Origin: Nemophila menziesii
Lineage: Eukaryota > Streptophyta > Magnoliopsida > Boraginales > Hydrophyllaceae
NCBI GenBank assembly: GCA_029959085.1
Contig: JARWIR010000010.1
Location: forward strand, 36,076,731-36,140,730
DNA: 64,000 nt
Direction of reading: 5' to 3'
Part shown: piece after piece, positions 12,401 through 24,242 of the stretch
How positions within the stretch are numbered: the stretch's first letter is position 1
Layout of the letters: each line of letters starts with the position of its first letter
The notes under the pieces: generated by a model
Told to the model about the DNA's origin: nothing
What the model saw: the letters and a program-made list of their open reading frames with translations, nothing else
Database searches by the model: none
Position numbers and translations under genes: made by a program

Positions 12401-13819
12401 ACATACCATCCGGACCAGGGGCTTTGGTCGGATTGGATTGGAAAACCACCATACGAATTTCCTCGTCAGAAAACTGTTGCGCAAGCTCTCGTGTAATCTC
12501 TCTTTCTAGCGGACCAACTAGCGGTAAAATGCCCCCCTCCATTTGGTCTTCCGGTTCTGCGTATAGAGATTCATAGTACGAGCGAACCAACTGTTTCAGC
12601 CCCTCCTCATCTTCTACCCAATCATCTTGATCATTCATCAATCTAGTACAATTCGCCTTTTTTTTCCGTATAGTCGCTGCCAGTTGATTGAACCGAGTGT
12701 TCCTATCCCCGGATTCAATCCACTTGTCCTTTGATTTCTGAAAATATACCATTTCCTCCTGTGCTAGTACACTCTCATACTCTCGTGTTAATTGAAGTCC
12801 CATGAGTCTAAGAGAAGAATTATAGGAGCATTGAAGTGATTTCTGAATTCCTCTAATTCGTGCAATGAGTTCTCTTTTCTTACGGTTAAGGTCCCCGAAA
12901 ACTTCCATTTTCCACTGATTTATGTGATTCTGAATAGCAATTATTCCTTCCCCTAGACCCATGTTATTACCTTCCCAATTCTCGTTTACAAAGTCAAGAA
13001 AACCATTGTGGAGACACCAAGCTGCTTCAAATCTCAAACGGCGAGGAATTTCTTTTGGTTTCTGATTCGGACAAACTTGAATTAAGATCGGCATGTGGTC
13101 TGAATGGACCCTTGCCAGATGTATAACACGCGTATTCGGAAAAAGAATCTCCACTCTACGTTACCATAGGCTCTATCGAGTCGTTCCATAATTTTTTGTC
13201 CCGAATTCCAAGAATCGCTCCAAGTGTAGCGCGGACCCTCAAAACCTAGATCAATCAAGCCACAACTTTGCCTCCACTCTTCAAACTTTTCCATTCTTCT
13301 TGATACCCTTGTTACTCCGCCTTTCTTATCTATCTCCAAACCCACTTGATTAAAGTCCCCAGCAACTAACCATGGCGATTGTATGTTATGAAAAGCGAAA
13401 TGAAGAGCCTCCCATAATAATTCTCTCTGTTTGTAATCTGGGCTTGCGTACACGGCAGAAAAAACCCACGAAGTACATCCTTCTTGACTAACCTCTACAT
13501 TAATAACCTGTCTACCCGCTGATAATACCTTCACATTAATATTTGAATCGTTCCATAATAACCAAATGCCACCCCTGTAACATTCGGAGTCTACTCTAAC
13601 TGAATTATCCCTTTGTAATGAGTTGATGACTTTATTTGCATTTACACCACTAATTCGCGGCTCAACAATCACAGAAAGCCAGACATTATTTTGTACCATC
13701 ATTTCCCAAAGAACTTGTCTAAACCTTGGTTTCGCGGCACCATAACAGTTCCAAACTAAAATATTAATGGGAAGTTTCGAATTTTCCCATGTATTACCTG
13801 AAACATTTGCACAATTCAT
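9481..13819 (-). pseudogene. LINE ORF2, endonuclease/reverse transcriptase/RNase H, broken
   Basis: ORF2 probably starts at the Met at 13819 (MNCANVSGNT). Domains in order are an apurinic-type endonuclease (LVWNCYGAA, VAGDFNQVG, then SDHMPIL), reverse transcriptase (DGMSAAFYQKCW, LINCPVKFIMKA, RQGDPLSPYIF, FADDLILF), an RVT zinc-binding domain (FLWRVVLDRI, CALCGAEREDLIHVFLKC) and RNase H (LNIDGSFFN, ETDSEELHALV, ENLCADKLA). Frameshifts lie near 13150 and 10940, and a TAA at 12144-12146 replaces a sense codon just before SSFLPGRSTVDN. A GC-rich stretch (10320-10655) adds about 110 residues between the zinc and RNase H domains. A 60-bp duplication in RNase H repeats the residues LVKGGG (9720-9840). 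Confidence 0.9.
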
Positions 13820-13859
13820 AAAAACTAAAATTAAATGGAAAGAGGTACCTAGCGGCGCA

Positions 13860-15952
13860 TTAGGCACGAGCTTCGAAGTCCATCTCCTCGCCCTCAACTT
13901 GATCCACCTGTTCCCTTTCTTGCGCCACTGTTGGGGCTGTTTCAGGAACCTGGCTCGGCAGCCATGGCTGTTCGGTCCCACCATCAGTAGCCTCGGCGTC
14001 CCATAATGGATCCAGGGGCATGGGAGGAGGATTATTTGTTGTAGAAACGCCCATTGGGCTTGGCGGATCATGGTGGCCCAAAACCCCTCCAGGCGAGAGC
14101 CTGTGTTGAGGTGTAGGGGGGCCATCATCAAATGTTAAGAAGTTTGTTTTAATTGCACTTTGGTCCCTGTCATTACTAACATCATTTACCACCAAAACCT
14201 CAACTAGGTCCTCCATATTAGCACCAATTCCAGCCCCAACCGAGAGACTCCTCTCAATTCCCAAATTAGACTTCTTTCCATTACTTACCTTGCTTGAATT
14301 CCCACCTGAACTAGCCTGTTTCGCGCTTTTTTTGTCTGATTTTTTGCTCACTAAATTTGCCCCAATGTTTTCTTCTATTTGATTAAAATTAATTACCTCT
14401 ACTTCATCCACCAAAGACCTCCTTTGTTCAAAATTTGGAGAAGTAATTACTCCATGCCCTTTCGATATTCCTTTTTTATTACCCGAGATAGCCCATGTAA
14501 CTCCTTTACCCTTATTAGAATTTGATTTCGTACCTGAAGATTGCCCCTTACTAAGTGTACTATTCGCATTAAATCGTATATCATTGGGAAATTCTTCAAC
14601 CCTTAGAGCTTCAAATTTATTTCCAAGATTATTACTACGTAGAGGCTTAGCTGAAATCTTTCCATTATTCCTAACACCTCCTTTATTCCTTCGATTCACG
14701 GTCATCCATTCCCCGTACTTTTCCTTAACAATTGGCACTTCAATTACATCTTCCACCATAGGATCTTTCCCTTTCGTGTTACTACTTTCTTCCTCCATCC
14801 TAGTAATTTTATTCGGAGAGCAATTTTCCCTTTTGTGTCTGAATTTTCCGCAATCGAAGCAGATTAAATGTAAGCCCTCATATTCTACCTTGCATATATC
14901 TGCCCCGATTCTCACTTCCGGTTCAAGAGGTTTTTTTAAATCCAATTCCACCGCTAGTCTTGCAAAGTTACCTCTAAGTCTACCTTTTGTCATTGGGTCA
15001 ATTTTTATAGTTCGACCAAGCTTATCACCTATTTTCCTTAAGATTCGCGCGGTATAATTTTGCATACCTAGATTCGAGATCCTTACCCATGCCATAGTCG
15101 TTGTTATTGAGTTTGAAGCAGCATTAAATTACGGAGTCCATTCCCTAACAATTAGATAATGGTCCAGAATCATCCAGGGACCGCCGGATAACGCAAAATC
15201 AAAATCATCTCTCTTATCGAATTTCGCCATGTAATAGCCATGTCCCACATCCACAAGTTCAAAATGCCCTTTTGGCGACCAAATCTGTTTTAATTTAGAG
15301 AGCAAATACGTAAAACCCATTTCTCTACCTAGGAGCCTAATCACAGCCTCCACAATCTAACCCCTTCCTAAATCTCTTCACGTGTTCTAATGACTGTAGG
15401 AATCGAATCCGATGCTAGACTCTCATCATCATCTTCTATTAAATCCTCTATTTCATAAAATTCTTCCTCCCCCATTACATGTCTATTCTTAGTTTCCTCT
15501 TTATCTTCAATAATTGGAATGACTAGATTGTTACCCGTTAATGTACCCTTCCAACCACTGAGATTTGGCCTATTAAACGGAGTAGAAATGTTACCTTTTG
15601 AGACCCCATTTGTAGAAGAAATGAATGGAGCTCCTGTGATCAATTCAGGGCTCGATCCGTGACTAACAGTAATATGCTTTTGTTGTTCGGCAGTAGCTTC
15701 CACTGGAGCTTGAAGCGCATGATTCTTTATTACATCATTTGGTGATGCTCGTTGCCTCTTTCCACCCCTATTATCAGTGTTTGCAGCGCTCAATTCTGGG
15801 AAGTCCTCCATCACATGATCCTCATGGTGATTCTCAGTGTCATTGGAGGAGGTTAAGAGAGGTGTTGTTTCTGTGGTGTTCTTTGTTTCATCCGGAGGAA
15901 GCTCCGGCGGAAGGTTGGTGCCGACCTGGAGAGGCGGCGGTGGCGCAGCCAT
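13860..15952 (-). pseudogene. LINE ORF1, RNA-binding protein, broken
   Basis: ORF1 starts with MAAPPPPLQVGTNLPPEL at 15952 and ends EGEEMDFEARA at 13860. A DUF4283-like block around 15130-15350 reads RLLGREMGFTYLLSKLK and later MILDHYLIVREWTP. A CCHC knuckle (CFDCGKFRHKRENC) lies near 14820-14870. A frameshift near 15365 and an in-frame TAA at 15129-15131 interrupt it. The middle third is low-complexity (Asn, Ser, Lys and Gly). ORF1 proteins of this class coat the element RNA. Confidence 0.85.
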
Positions 15953-16204
15953 AAGAGCCGTTAGCGTTTTAGTTTTCCTGTATTTGTGGAGCGTATGAAG
16001 ACTTTTTCAAAACTTCTAAATGATTCTTAAAATGTTCTGTTTGATGTTAAATGTCTTCGTCGACTGGTTTTTCTCTAATTTAAGGGGTAATTGCATATCA
16101 AGATAATGAAGAAAAAAACAATAAAAGTATAAAATTATGCATGAAATTGTAAAATTCTATTCCTTCCATTATAAAAATAATGTCTACTTAGAAACATAAT
16201 TATT

Positions 16205-17110
16205 ACATCCACCATTACTAAAATACTTTTAATAAAAGAGTTAGTCGCCGATAGATATCTAATAAAAATATTTAATTATTAAATTAAGTCTTCAATTATT
16301 TATTTAATAAAAAAATATCTAATGGAATAATTATTTATAGAAAACATCTCATTTATATTTTCTTATATACCATTACTACCTTTATTATTAAATATATTAT
16401 TTTATTTTTAATACAATATTTATTTTTAAATATTAAACAAATAATAGGGTACTTCCACCACCACCACAACTACAGCCACCACAACCATCACCACCACCTA
16501 CTATTAATTACATCATACATGCGTGTCTGTGATTTTTTTTTTTAAATCGTCATAACTAATTCTACAAAAATCAGAAAAATAAAAAATTTGCATTTTTGGA
16601 TAAAGCAAATTAATATTTCTGTCTATGATGTTTTTTTGTTTTTTTTTTAATTTTTTTATCGTAGACACGGATTTTCATGTTTAGAACATGAAATTCACTG
16701 TTTAAAACATGAAATTCTCTGTTTGAAATAGTGATTTTTTCGCAGACACAAATTTTCATGCTCAAAACATGAAATTCCTTGTCTGCGAAAAAAATTCCAA
16801 AAAAAATCATAGACGTAAATATTGATTTGATTTATCCAAATAATAAATTTTATTTTTTTGATTTTTTTAGAATTAGTTATGACAATTTGAAAAAAATTCA
16901 CGGACGCGCGCGTGTGTTTAATAGTTTTTGTTTTGTTTTTTCTCTAATTTTTTTCTTTTTTTAATTACTATTTATAGGGGTACTTTGTTTGAGGCATTTT
17001 TTTATAAAGAGTCTTATTCTAGGTACCTTTTTATTAATAATTTTTTTAATAGGCATTTTTGGATAATTGACTCTTAATAAAATGTCTTGGTATTTTAAAT
17101 ATTCATTGGA
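16205..17110. mobile_element. Foldback/MITE-like repeat, copy A
   Basis: The two halves are inverted copies. The left half around 16520-16640 (cgtcataactaattct, later gtctatgatttttt) is mirrored at 16800-16915 (aaaaaatcatagacg, later agaattagttatgac). A less similar outer inverted pair lies at 16215-16330 and 17000-17090. The centre holds short tandem phrases of the type catgaaattcactgtttaaaa, and an ACC-rich tract sits at 16445-16500. Related copies are at 39860-40614 plus 51419-51590, and a partial one at 53700-54008. No coding capacity is seen, and the superfamily is undetermined. Confidence 0.65.
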
Positions 17111-18019
17111 ATTATAAATTTAAATATTTTAATATGAATAATAGTGGAAAAGGTAAGATAATGTGGACAATATTTTTGGGACATTATTATTAGTAAGTGA
17201 ACATTATTTTTGGGACAGATGGAGTATACAACACCGTCCCTCTTTCCCTCTCCTTTTTACTTCTTCTTCTCCGACGCACCTGCAACATCTACATGCATAT
17301 AATATAAATACACATATACACATGCATATAATATAAACAAGCACGCGCAAGCCCTCCCCCCTCCTCCCATGCACGCACACGTGATGTTGGAGATGTTTGC
17401 TAGCAGTAAATTTAAGGTGAATATCGAATTAATAAGTTGATTATAATGTAGACAAGCGATAATAAATTTATTTTAAACAGAAAAATTATTTGCCAGAAAG
17501 ATAAATAGAGAGAACAAAGTCCCGTGAAGTTGGCATGGTCGTCCACTCTATCAATGACCCGACATAGTCTGGCCGAGGTAACATATCTTGTATATTTCAT
17601 CACTTGATTTATTTTTCATCGTTTATAGTATCGTGGATACTGTCTTACACAATGCCATGCAGACTCTGCAAACTGTTGCCCCAAAGACAAGGGCAAATGA
17701 CGTTGTTGCTACACTCCCAGCTCAAAGAAGTGACCCAGATAGAAGACTATTACAACCAAAACTGTGTGGTTGAGTAAGAAAGGAGTTTGGATTTATGAGC
17801 GCTTCCGCGAGTGCTATGTAAGTTTGAATATACTTTCAATAAATAATATTATTGACTAACGTTAATATCAAATTTTTGTAACATAATGCCTTGAGGGGAA
17901 GGTTCCATGCGCAGAAGGGTCTCAGGCAGATACATCAGGGTCTTATGCCACATCATCTGTGTCATGACACAGAAGATCAAATCTAAACATTGATCGAGGT
18001 GGCAAAGGACCATATGGGA
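17111..18019. other. Non-coding stretch, possible old transposon DNA
   Basis: Between the foldback repeat and the LINE tail I see no recognisable gene. Around 17640-17770 and 17890-18010 the composition is less AT-rich and short coding-like phrases occur, but frames are broken. It may belong with 19311-19740 to one decayed element interrupted by the LINE tail. Confidence 0.35.
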
Positions 18020-19310
18020 CCTGCGTAAAAGGGTGGAAACCTGGGAGTTGGACCAATTTAGCATCTCCTTCTGCAAAAATGGTACTTACATTGTTAAGGA
18101 AATCTATCATAAATTAAAAGAAGAGGAAACTCAAGAAGAAATTACTAAGAATATAAATTTACCAACAAACTCTATTAATAGGGGCAAAGAACTTTGGAAC
18201 CTAATTTGGAAAATGGAAACTCCACCAAAATTTAGAAACTTTATGTGGAGAGCTATCAGAAATTTACTCTCGACTGAAGAAAATTTATTCAACAAAAATT
18301 GTAGTGATACAAACATATGCAAAATATGTAACACTAACACTGAAACAGTAGAACATATGCTATTTAGATGCCCTTGGGCAACAAGTGTATGGTTTGCTAG
18401 TCCTCTTAATATAAAAACTGACAATGATTCTATATCTACAGTAGATCAATAGATTTTAAATTATATACAAGAAATATTGCTAAAGAATTTAATGAAAAAG
18501 ATAGAGTCCTAGAACTAATTTGTAAAATTGCTTGGAAAATATGGAAAGATAGAAATAAATTCATTTATAATAATAAAAAATGTGAACCCTTAATCACAAT
18601 CAAAAAATCCTTTGACATATGGAAAGAATACTATAAAATTTCAAACCCTAATGAGATTAACTTTATAGATAAGATCAATGGTAATAATGATAATCTATAA
18701 GATTTAAACACAACAATTAGTAAAAACCCCATTACTAATAATAATATAAAATTTAAAGATAAATAGAAAGAACCACCTCCAAATAAATTTAAAATAAACT
18801 GCGATGCTGCATACTCTAATAAAGGATCAGCCATTGCATGTTTAATAAGAAATTCTAATGGTGAATTTATAGCTAGTAAAAGCTGGAAAATCGAGACAGA
18901 TTCAGTGTTAGAAGCAGAGACCACGGGGATCCTTAAAGCTACTGAGATGGCTTTAGATTATCCTTTTGGAAGCGTTATTATAGAGAACGACGCCGAGACG
19001 ATCATGAAGCCCCTTTCTTCAAGACAACTTATCTCTAGTCATTCTATTAGAAACCTTATTTGTAATATCTATTTTTTGCGGAACTTTCGAGTCCTTATTT
19101 TACTCCTATTTCTAGAAGTTGTAATACTGCAGTTGACCGGGTTGCCAAACAAGATCTTTTAAGCACGCTGTTTGGTAACTGGGATGTTTCTATTCCCCCC
19201 CCCCCCCCAGTCAACTTCTATCATTTGTTTAGATAGTGAACCTATAGGGGTAGGTTAACTTGTAACCGTCCTTCTTTATATCTATATATTATGCTTTGAA
19301 CAAAAAAAAG
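18020..19310 (+). mobile_element. LINE fragment, 5'-truncated (zinc and RNase H domains)
   Basis: Plus-strand reading gives an RVT zinc-binding domain at about 18100-18400 (FMWRAIRNLLSTEENLF, then CKICNTNTETVEHMLFRCPWA). Next comes a linker with stops at 18450 and 18700, then an RNase H domain at 18780-19100 (FKINCDAAYSNKGSAI, VLEAETTGILKATEMAL, IENDAETIMK). It ends in an A run near 19303-19310. It differs from the LINE at 9407 in sequence and strand. A 14-base C run at about 19196-19209 lies near its end. No clear TSD was found. Confidence 0.8.
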
Positions 19311-19740
19311 TCCAGTCGCTCCTAGCAGATACAGGGCCAAGACCCGGACATGTTCCAGCCTTCCAGGCGCCGAGATGGATGCTCAATACTATCCCAAAAT
19401 CACTCGAGCACCTTAATGAATAAAACCACCAAATAGCCCAAGCACCAAAGAGCGATTCAGACTCCACTGGCAGTTTTCCAGCCACACCAATTCCTCCAGA
19501 CTTTACTCCACAAGTTTTCTTGCAGATCCTTGAGCAACTCAATTAGCTAGACGTGATGGTTCAGATATTGAGGATTGAGCTCTTCCCTATCATTCCACTG
19601 CATCTGAATACTAAAGACAACCGAGTCATCCAGTTATAACAAAACCATCTACGACCCGATCGCTCAGAGATGAGGATGATGATGATAAGACCCAACCCCC
19701 CGATCGATCTACTTATTGATTTAATCCCCGATCTATTTAT
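19311..19740. other. Non-coding stretch after the LINE tail
   Basis: Moderately GC-rich sequence with broken frames only. It may continue the interrupted DNA seen before 18020. No motif is recognised. Confidence 0.3.
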
Positions 19741-19919
19741 AGTAACTCGAGTCTATTTATTTCTGTTCTTGAATGACTATTTATTTTAGTTTAATTGCAT
19801 AATTTATTTTGATCATTTGTAATTTATTTTGATTATATAGTTTGTTTGTAATCCAACAATTTATCTCGTTTTATAATCTATATGTATCTTGATTTCAATT
19901 TTTTATTTTTCTGTAAAAA

Positions 19920-20270
19920 TATTTTACCAACTGCGGTATGTCGCTAACGGCGTAAATAAAATAGCGACCACCCAAGTGGTCGATAAAGGTTTATCCTTTA
20001 CCGGCTACCGAATTATTATTACATGTAATCTTTATCGACTATCTTAGCGATCGGTATAGTGTAACATTACTGACCACATTATTATGGTCAGTAGAGAATG
20101 CAATACATCGTGGTCGGTAATAGGACCTCTCTATCTACCAAACACTAGTGACCAAACTTTACTGACCAAGGTCAGTCGTTAGAGTTAAAAGCATCCCTTT
20201 ACCTACCAATGAAGTCACCTTTAGCAACCACAATAACGATCACAAAAGGTGAATACTATAGAACTAAAAG
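19920..20270. repeat. CACTA-like subterminal repeat region
   Basis: Short motifs of the type GCGACCA, TGGTCG and ACTGACCA recur in both orientations (for example GCGACCACC facing GTGGTCG, then repeated tgaccaca, ggtcagta and tggtcggta). Clusters like this are usual near the ends of plant CACTA elements, where transposase binds. I did not find CACTA termini or a transposase, so the assignment is tentative. Confidence 0.4.
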
Positions 20271-23200
20271 GTCCTTAAATCGTGATATTAGACACAAACA
20301 CTAGTCTGCTAAGCTATTCGGAAGTGAGGATTATATATAGTTCTTGATGTTACCTAACCAACATGGTCAGACCTTGAGGGGAGGTCAAGGAAACAACCGT
20401 TTGGGAACCCCAAAATCTAATATTTTAGTGCCTCTAAATATACCTTTATATATATTTATATATATGCTAAAAGTATCATATCTAGATATAGAAAGTTAGA
20501 GTTAGGGTATCAAAAAATTTTAAACATAAAAAAAATATGATATACATAGTAGTAACTTGGGGGCTGGAATCAACAATTAACTAATAATTTTATAGTCTAC
20601 TTTGATTTTGTTAAAAAAATTATTGAGTTGTCCAAGTTACAAGAAGTCTATTAAAATTAATATATACCATTACTTATAGGATAAAATCAAATTTCGATCA
20701 CATCTTTAAAAAGTGTAAATTTTTGTTCATAAGTTTTCAATCATTCATTTTTAAAATTATTTCACTTTATTATTTGTGACAACTCGTATGCTTGCGAATA
20801 GTCTTCGCCGAGTGTTGATTATTAATCAAACTTCGGGGAACACCTCAGGAAATGAAACGTCAGTAATCAAGATGCAATGTTTCAAGTACTTAAGACCAAT
20901 GGCATTATGACTAACCTTGGTAATAAAAGCACCACACATGTGTGTGTTATAAAAGAAAAGAAAAAAATGTATGATACTTTATCAATTTCCACTAAGTCGT
21001 ATCATAAGTAAGATGTGGAACATTCTCAAGGCAGATAACCACTCTCGAGGTAATCTACAATAGACACCTTAATAAATATAGCCATAAGAAAAATCTTTGA
21101 GAAACCTCTAATCCAAGGCTAATTAACAATTGTCAATCACGTAATCACAAGGCTAATTAACACCAACTTATATTAATAGAAATCATATTTCTCTTCTACA
21201 ACTTATCTTCTGTATTATTAATTCCTTATCACGATATCAATCACCACTTAAACACATTCGTTCACTATAATCCACACATTTTGTTTGATCATTTCTATTT
21301 TATATCCGTTTTATCAGTTATAATTTGAAAACCTCATTATACCCCTTATTCTATTTTAAAGGGAAAACTGATCAAGTGCTTGACACATGGTACTTAACGT
21401 CGATTTTTTACGGGGGTATTAGCACTAGCACAATTTTAAAATGTTGGGGACTTCTAGAAATCTCCTCGTATATTTTACAAGTACGACACAAAAACATTTC
21501 GCTAAATAAAAATAATTATATAAAAAATTATAAGGAATTAGATAAAATAAGAATATGTTGGAATAAATATAATATAATTTCTAATAAAACAATAAAGAAT
21601 ATGATGGACAAAAATTGTTTTAGAAAGGTACTTAAGTTCCTATTTTAATAAAATCATATGGAAGCTAAGTCGTACTTGGACTCTTACTAACAAACATACA
21701 CAGACTGAAAATTAGCCCAAGGTAATGACCCGTGTTCCCATTTCTATTTAAAGATTTTGGATGTAAAGTTTGTAATTTCCAATACGGGCATTAACTTTAT
21801 TAGGCTAGATGGCTATATATGTTTATAATATAAAGCCCAACATCTAATTAGTAGTTAGAAACCCAACTAAATAGGGAAAAAACCACCAAAAAGCCCCCCT
21901 TCCCTATTAACTACAGAGAGAACCCCATAAGCAGAAACAAATCCCTATTATGTTTTAAAAACCCATCCTTACCCTACCCACTCGTCTCTCTCCTCTCCCT
22001 CACACTCACCCTCTCTCTTCTATCTGAATAACAAAACCACCGCCCTCTTGGATCTCCACCATCTGGTCTCACCTACCCCCCCCCCCCCACCATCTTCATC
22101 CCCATCATCTCCACCACCATAAAATGAAACCGCCATCTCCAGCACCTATAAAAAACACGGGTCTCAACTTCTCGTCGAATCTCTCCTAGAGAAGAAGACC
22201 GTCGTTCGTGGTCCAGGATCCTCCACCAACAACTCGACAACTCCACCACCATGCTCCCATGCTGCCGCCAATAATGGACCACCAGCAAAGCCCAAGAACC
22301 CACCTTTACTCGGATCCAGAACCCACCACCATCTGAAACCCTACACTGCCACCATCACCACCATCTTCACCACCATTACCACTCCGATCTCACCTTCCTC
22401 CAGAATAACACCACCATCTTCATCACCATCGCCTTCCCACCAACAACCATTCCCACCATCAATCTGATCTAACCTTCCCACTAAAAAACCTTACCACCAA
22501 CAAAACGCCTCGCCCATCACCACCATCTTCATCACCATCACCTCAATCGTCATCACCATCACCACCCTGCTCACACCGTCGTCTGTAACCCCACCATCAC
22601 CATCGCAACCCTAGCCTCTCCCATGCTTACCATCTCTTCACCATCATCATTCCCGATCTCACCTTCAATCAGAGATGAGCTCACCTTTTCCGCTAATCAA
22701 ACCCAATAACAGAGGCCATTCACCGATATATGAGTACTCCATCAACAAACTGCCGCCTCCCTATGTGACCATTCTCCACCATTCAATTCTATCATTCGAA
22801 ACTCTGGCCCGCGTGAAGGCATAGGGCCATGGGTACATCCCATCGAGGTCAAATTGAAGCATAGGTCCATCCCCACCGTTGAAGACCCGCCTCTCCTCCA
22901 CCATGGGTACAACCCGAAATCCAAGCAGATCCGTACCGTGGGTACAGTCCGTGAAGCCCACCAAATTTTATTCATCTGCAATTTGTTTTTTAAATCTGTT
23001 TTGTGTTCCAATTCAGAGTGATGATTTTGTAAGGATTTGTTGTTGTTTTTTAATCCTATATTGCGAGTGTGAAGAGATTTTCAATTGTTTTTGTTCCAAT
23101 TCCAATTCATTCGTTTTTTAGTATGTTTTGATGCTTGTTAATTGTTTTTGTTCTTGTTCTTGACGGGGACAACCAAAAAACATGAAAAAGGGTTGTTATT

Positions 23201-23642
23201 GGGCAATGGGTACACCCCCATTTTGTGTAGAGACTTGGTTTGTGCCATGGGTACAACCCATTGAAAAAAAATGTTGGTTATGGTGTAATTAGGTCTGGAC
23301 CCATGCAGATTAATTTACGAAAATGGGTGATATTGTTCTCGTGAGTCCGTACCCACCGACAAAAAGGAAAAGATGTTTTTTAGACCAAATAGAGGTAAAA
23401 AAGTCAAGAACAAAATCAGAAAATTAAAAATAATCCTTGTAAAACAGGTTTCTTAAGTTAGGCTTTACTTTATATAGTTGGCAAAATATTAACCTCACCT
23501 CAATATGTTTTATCCTCTTTCCAATATTGGGCCTAGAATTTATATGTTTGTTGGGCTTAGATTGAAAACCGAATAAAACTCAAGTTATGGTAAGTCAACC
23601 AAAAAAGAAAAATCAAAATTAAGTCGCACAAAACAACTTTAT
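20271..23642. other. Intergenic, no gene supported
   Basis: The first 1.6 kb is AT-rich without coding signal. From about 22000 to 22700 the plus strand is dominated by ACC, ATC and CCA triplets with a C run at 22078-22088, low-complexity sequence rather than protein. From about 22800 to 23350 short phrases such as CATGGGTACA recur. It may be leader or UTR-like transposon DNA. The last 200 bp before 23643 is the native upstream flank of the resistance gene. Confidence 0.45.
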
Positions 23643-23850
23643 TCAAGTAACAAGATTACGTTCAGACTGCCATACTTGCTGGCCATTCGATAATATAATG
23701 TTTTTCGTAGAATTATCTTTGTATATATGTTTTAAGGCTAACAATCATTTCTCTCACAAAGCAAAAACTCATTTTCCTTTTCATTTCTTTCTTACAATCC
23801 TTGCAAAAACTCAAGATGGCTGTTGAATTTTTGATTGGTGTTGTTGCCAC
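23643..23850 (+). repeat. Left copy of a 208-bp duplication (resistance-gene promoter and start)
   Basis: This segment is repeated at 28659-28866 with two substitutions. It holds the proximal promoter, 5' leader, ATG (23816-23818) and first 35 coding nucleotides of the resistance gene, ending abruptly at the copia LTR. It keeps the original distal upstream flank that the intact gene has lost. A transcript started here would run into the copia element. Confidence 0.9.
23816..23850 (+). pseudogene. Resistance-gene start, truncated by copia insertion
   Basis: The frame reads M-A-V-E-F-L-I-G-V-V-A and then meets the LTR at 23851. This is the original 5' end of the gene; the sequence that followed it is now found only after the right-hand duplicate. 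Confidence 0.85.
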
Positions 23851-24242
23851 TGTTGGAAGGTAATTGAAAATAATTACAGAGGGGAGATTTAGATATGAGA
23901 AGTACTGGACAGGAGATTTTACTACTATAAAATCCTTTGTGTTTTTTTCTTACACTTTTTCTTGCTAATGAACTATAATGCTACTACTATTTATACTAGT
24001 AGAATACTAAAGACACTATATAGATACTAAGAATACAGACATAAACTTTTGACCTTTAAGCTACTTAGAAGTTCAACGTTCTATCTTGATTCATTGAGCA
24101 GGTAGGCCAACGATCTGTCTTGATTCATTGTGCTGCTTTGTTTCATTCACCAGATGACTTTCCACCTACTCTTAAATACAATGCATAATATTGATACGCG
24201 TATTCTATATCCATTGAATTTTATCAAGTTTAATTATCAACA
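23851..24242 (-). repeat. 3' LTR of copia element 2, complete
   Basis: It is 392 bp with perfect TGTTG and CAACA terminal pentamers, directly followed (24243-24255) by the polypurine tract that reads AAGGGGGAG on the minus strand. Confidence 0.85.

Larger units (their letters stand above)
9407..16039 (-). mobile_element. Full-length LINE retrotransposon, mutated
   Basis: The TSD TTTGATGTTAAATGTCTT is present at 9389-9406 and 16040-16057. The 3' end carries an A-rich tail (a T run at about 9407-9414 on the plus strand). Two ORF regions follow each other in the usual L1-type plant order: ORF1 with a nucleic-acid-binding knuckle, then ORF2 with endonuclease, reverse transcriptase, an RVT zinc-binding domain and RNase H. 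About 90 bp of 5' leader precede the ORF1 ATG at 15952. Several stops and frameshifts mean it cannot encode its proteins as it stands, although the precise TSD shows insertion was not ancient. Confidence 0.92.

Noticed and set aside
22742..23011. Candidate 89-codon minus-strand gene
   Set aside because: It includes repeated CATGGGTAC phrases in low-complexity DNA. No family resemblance or splice structure supports it.
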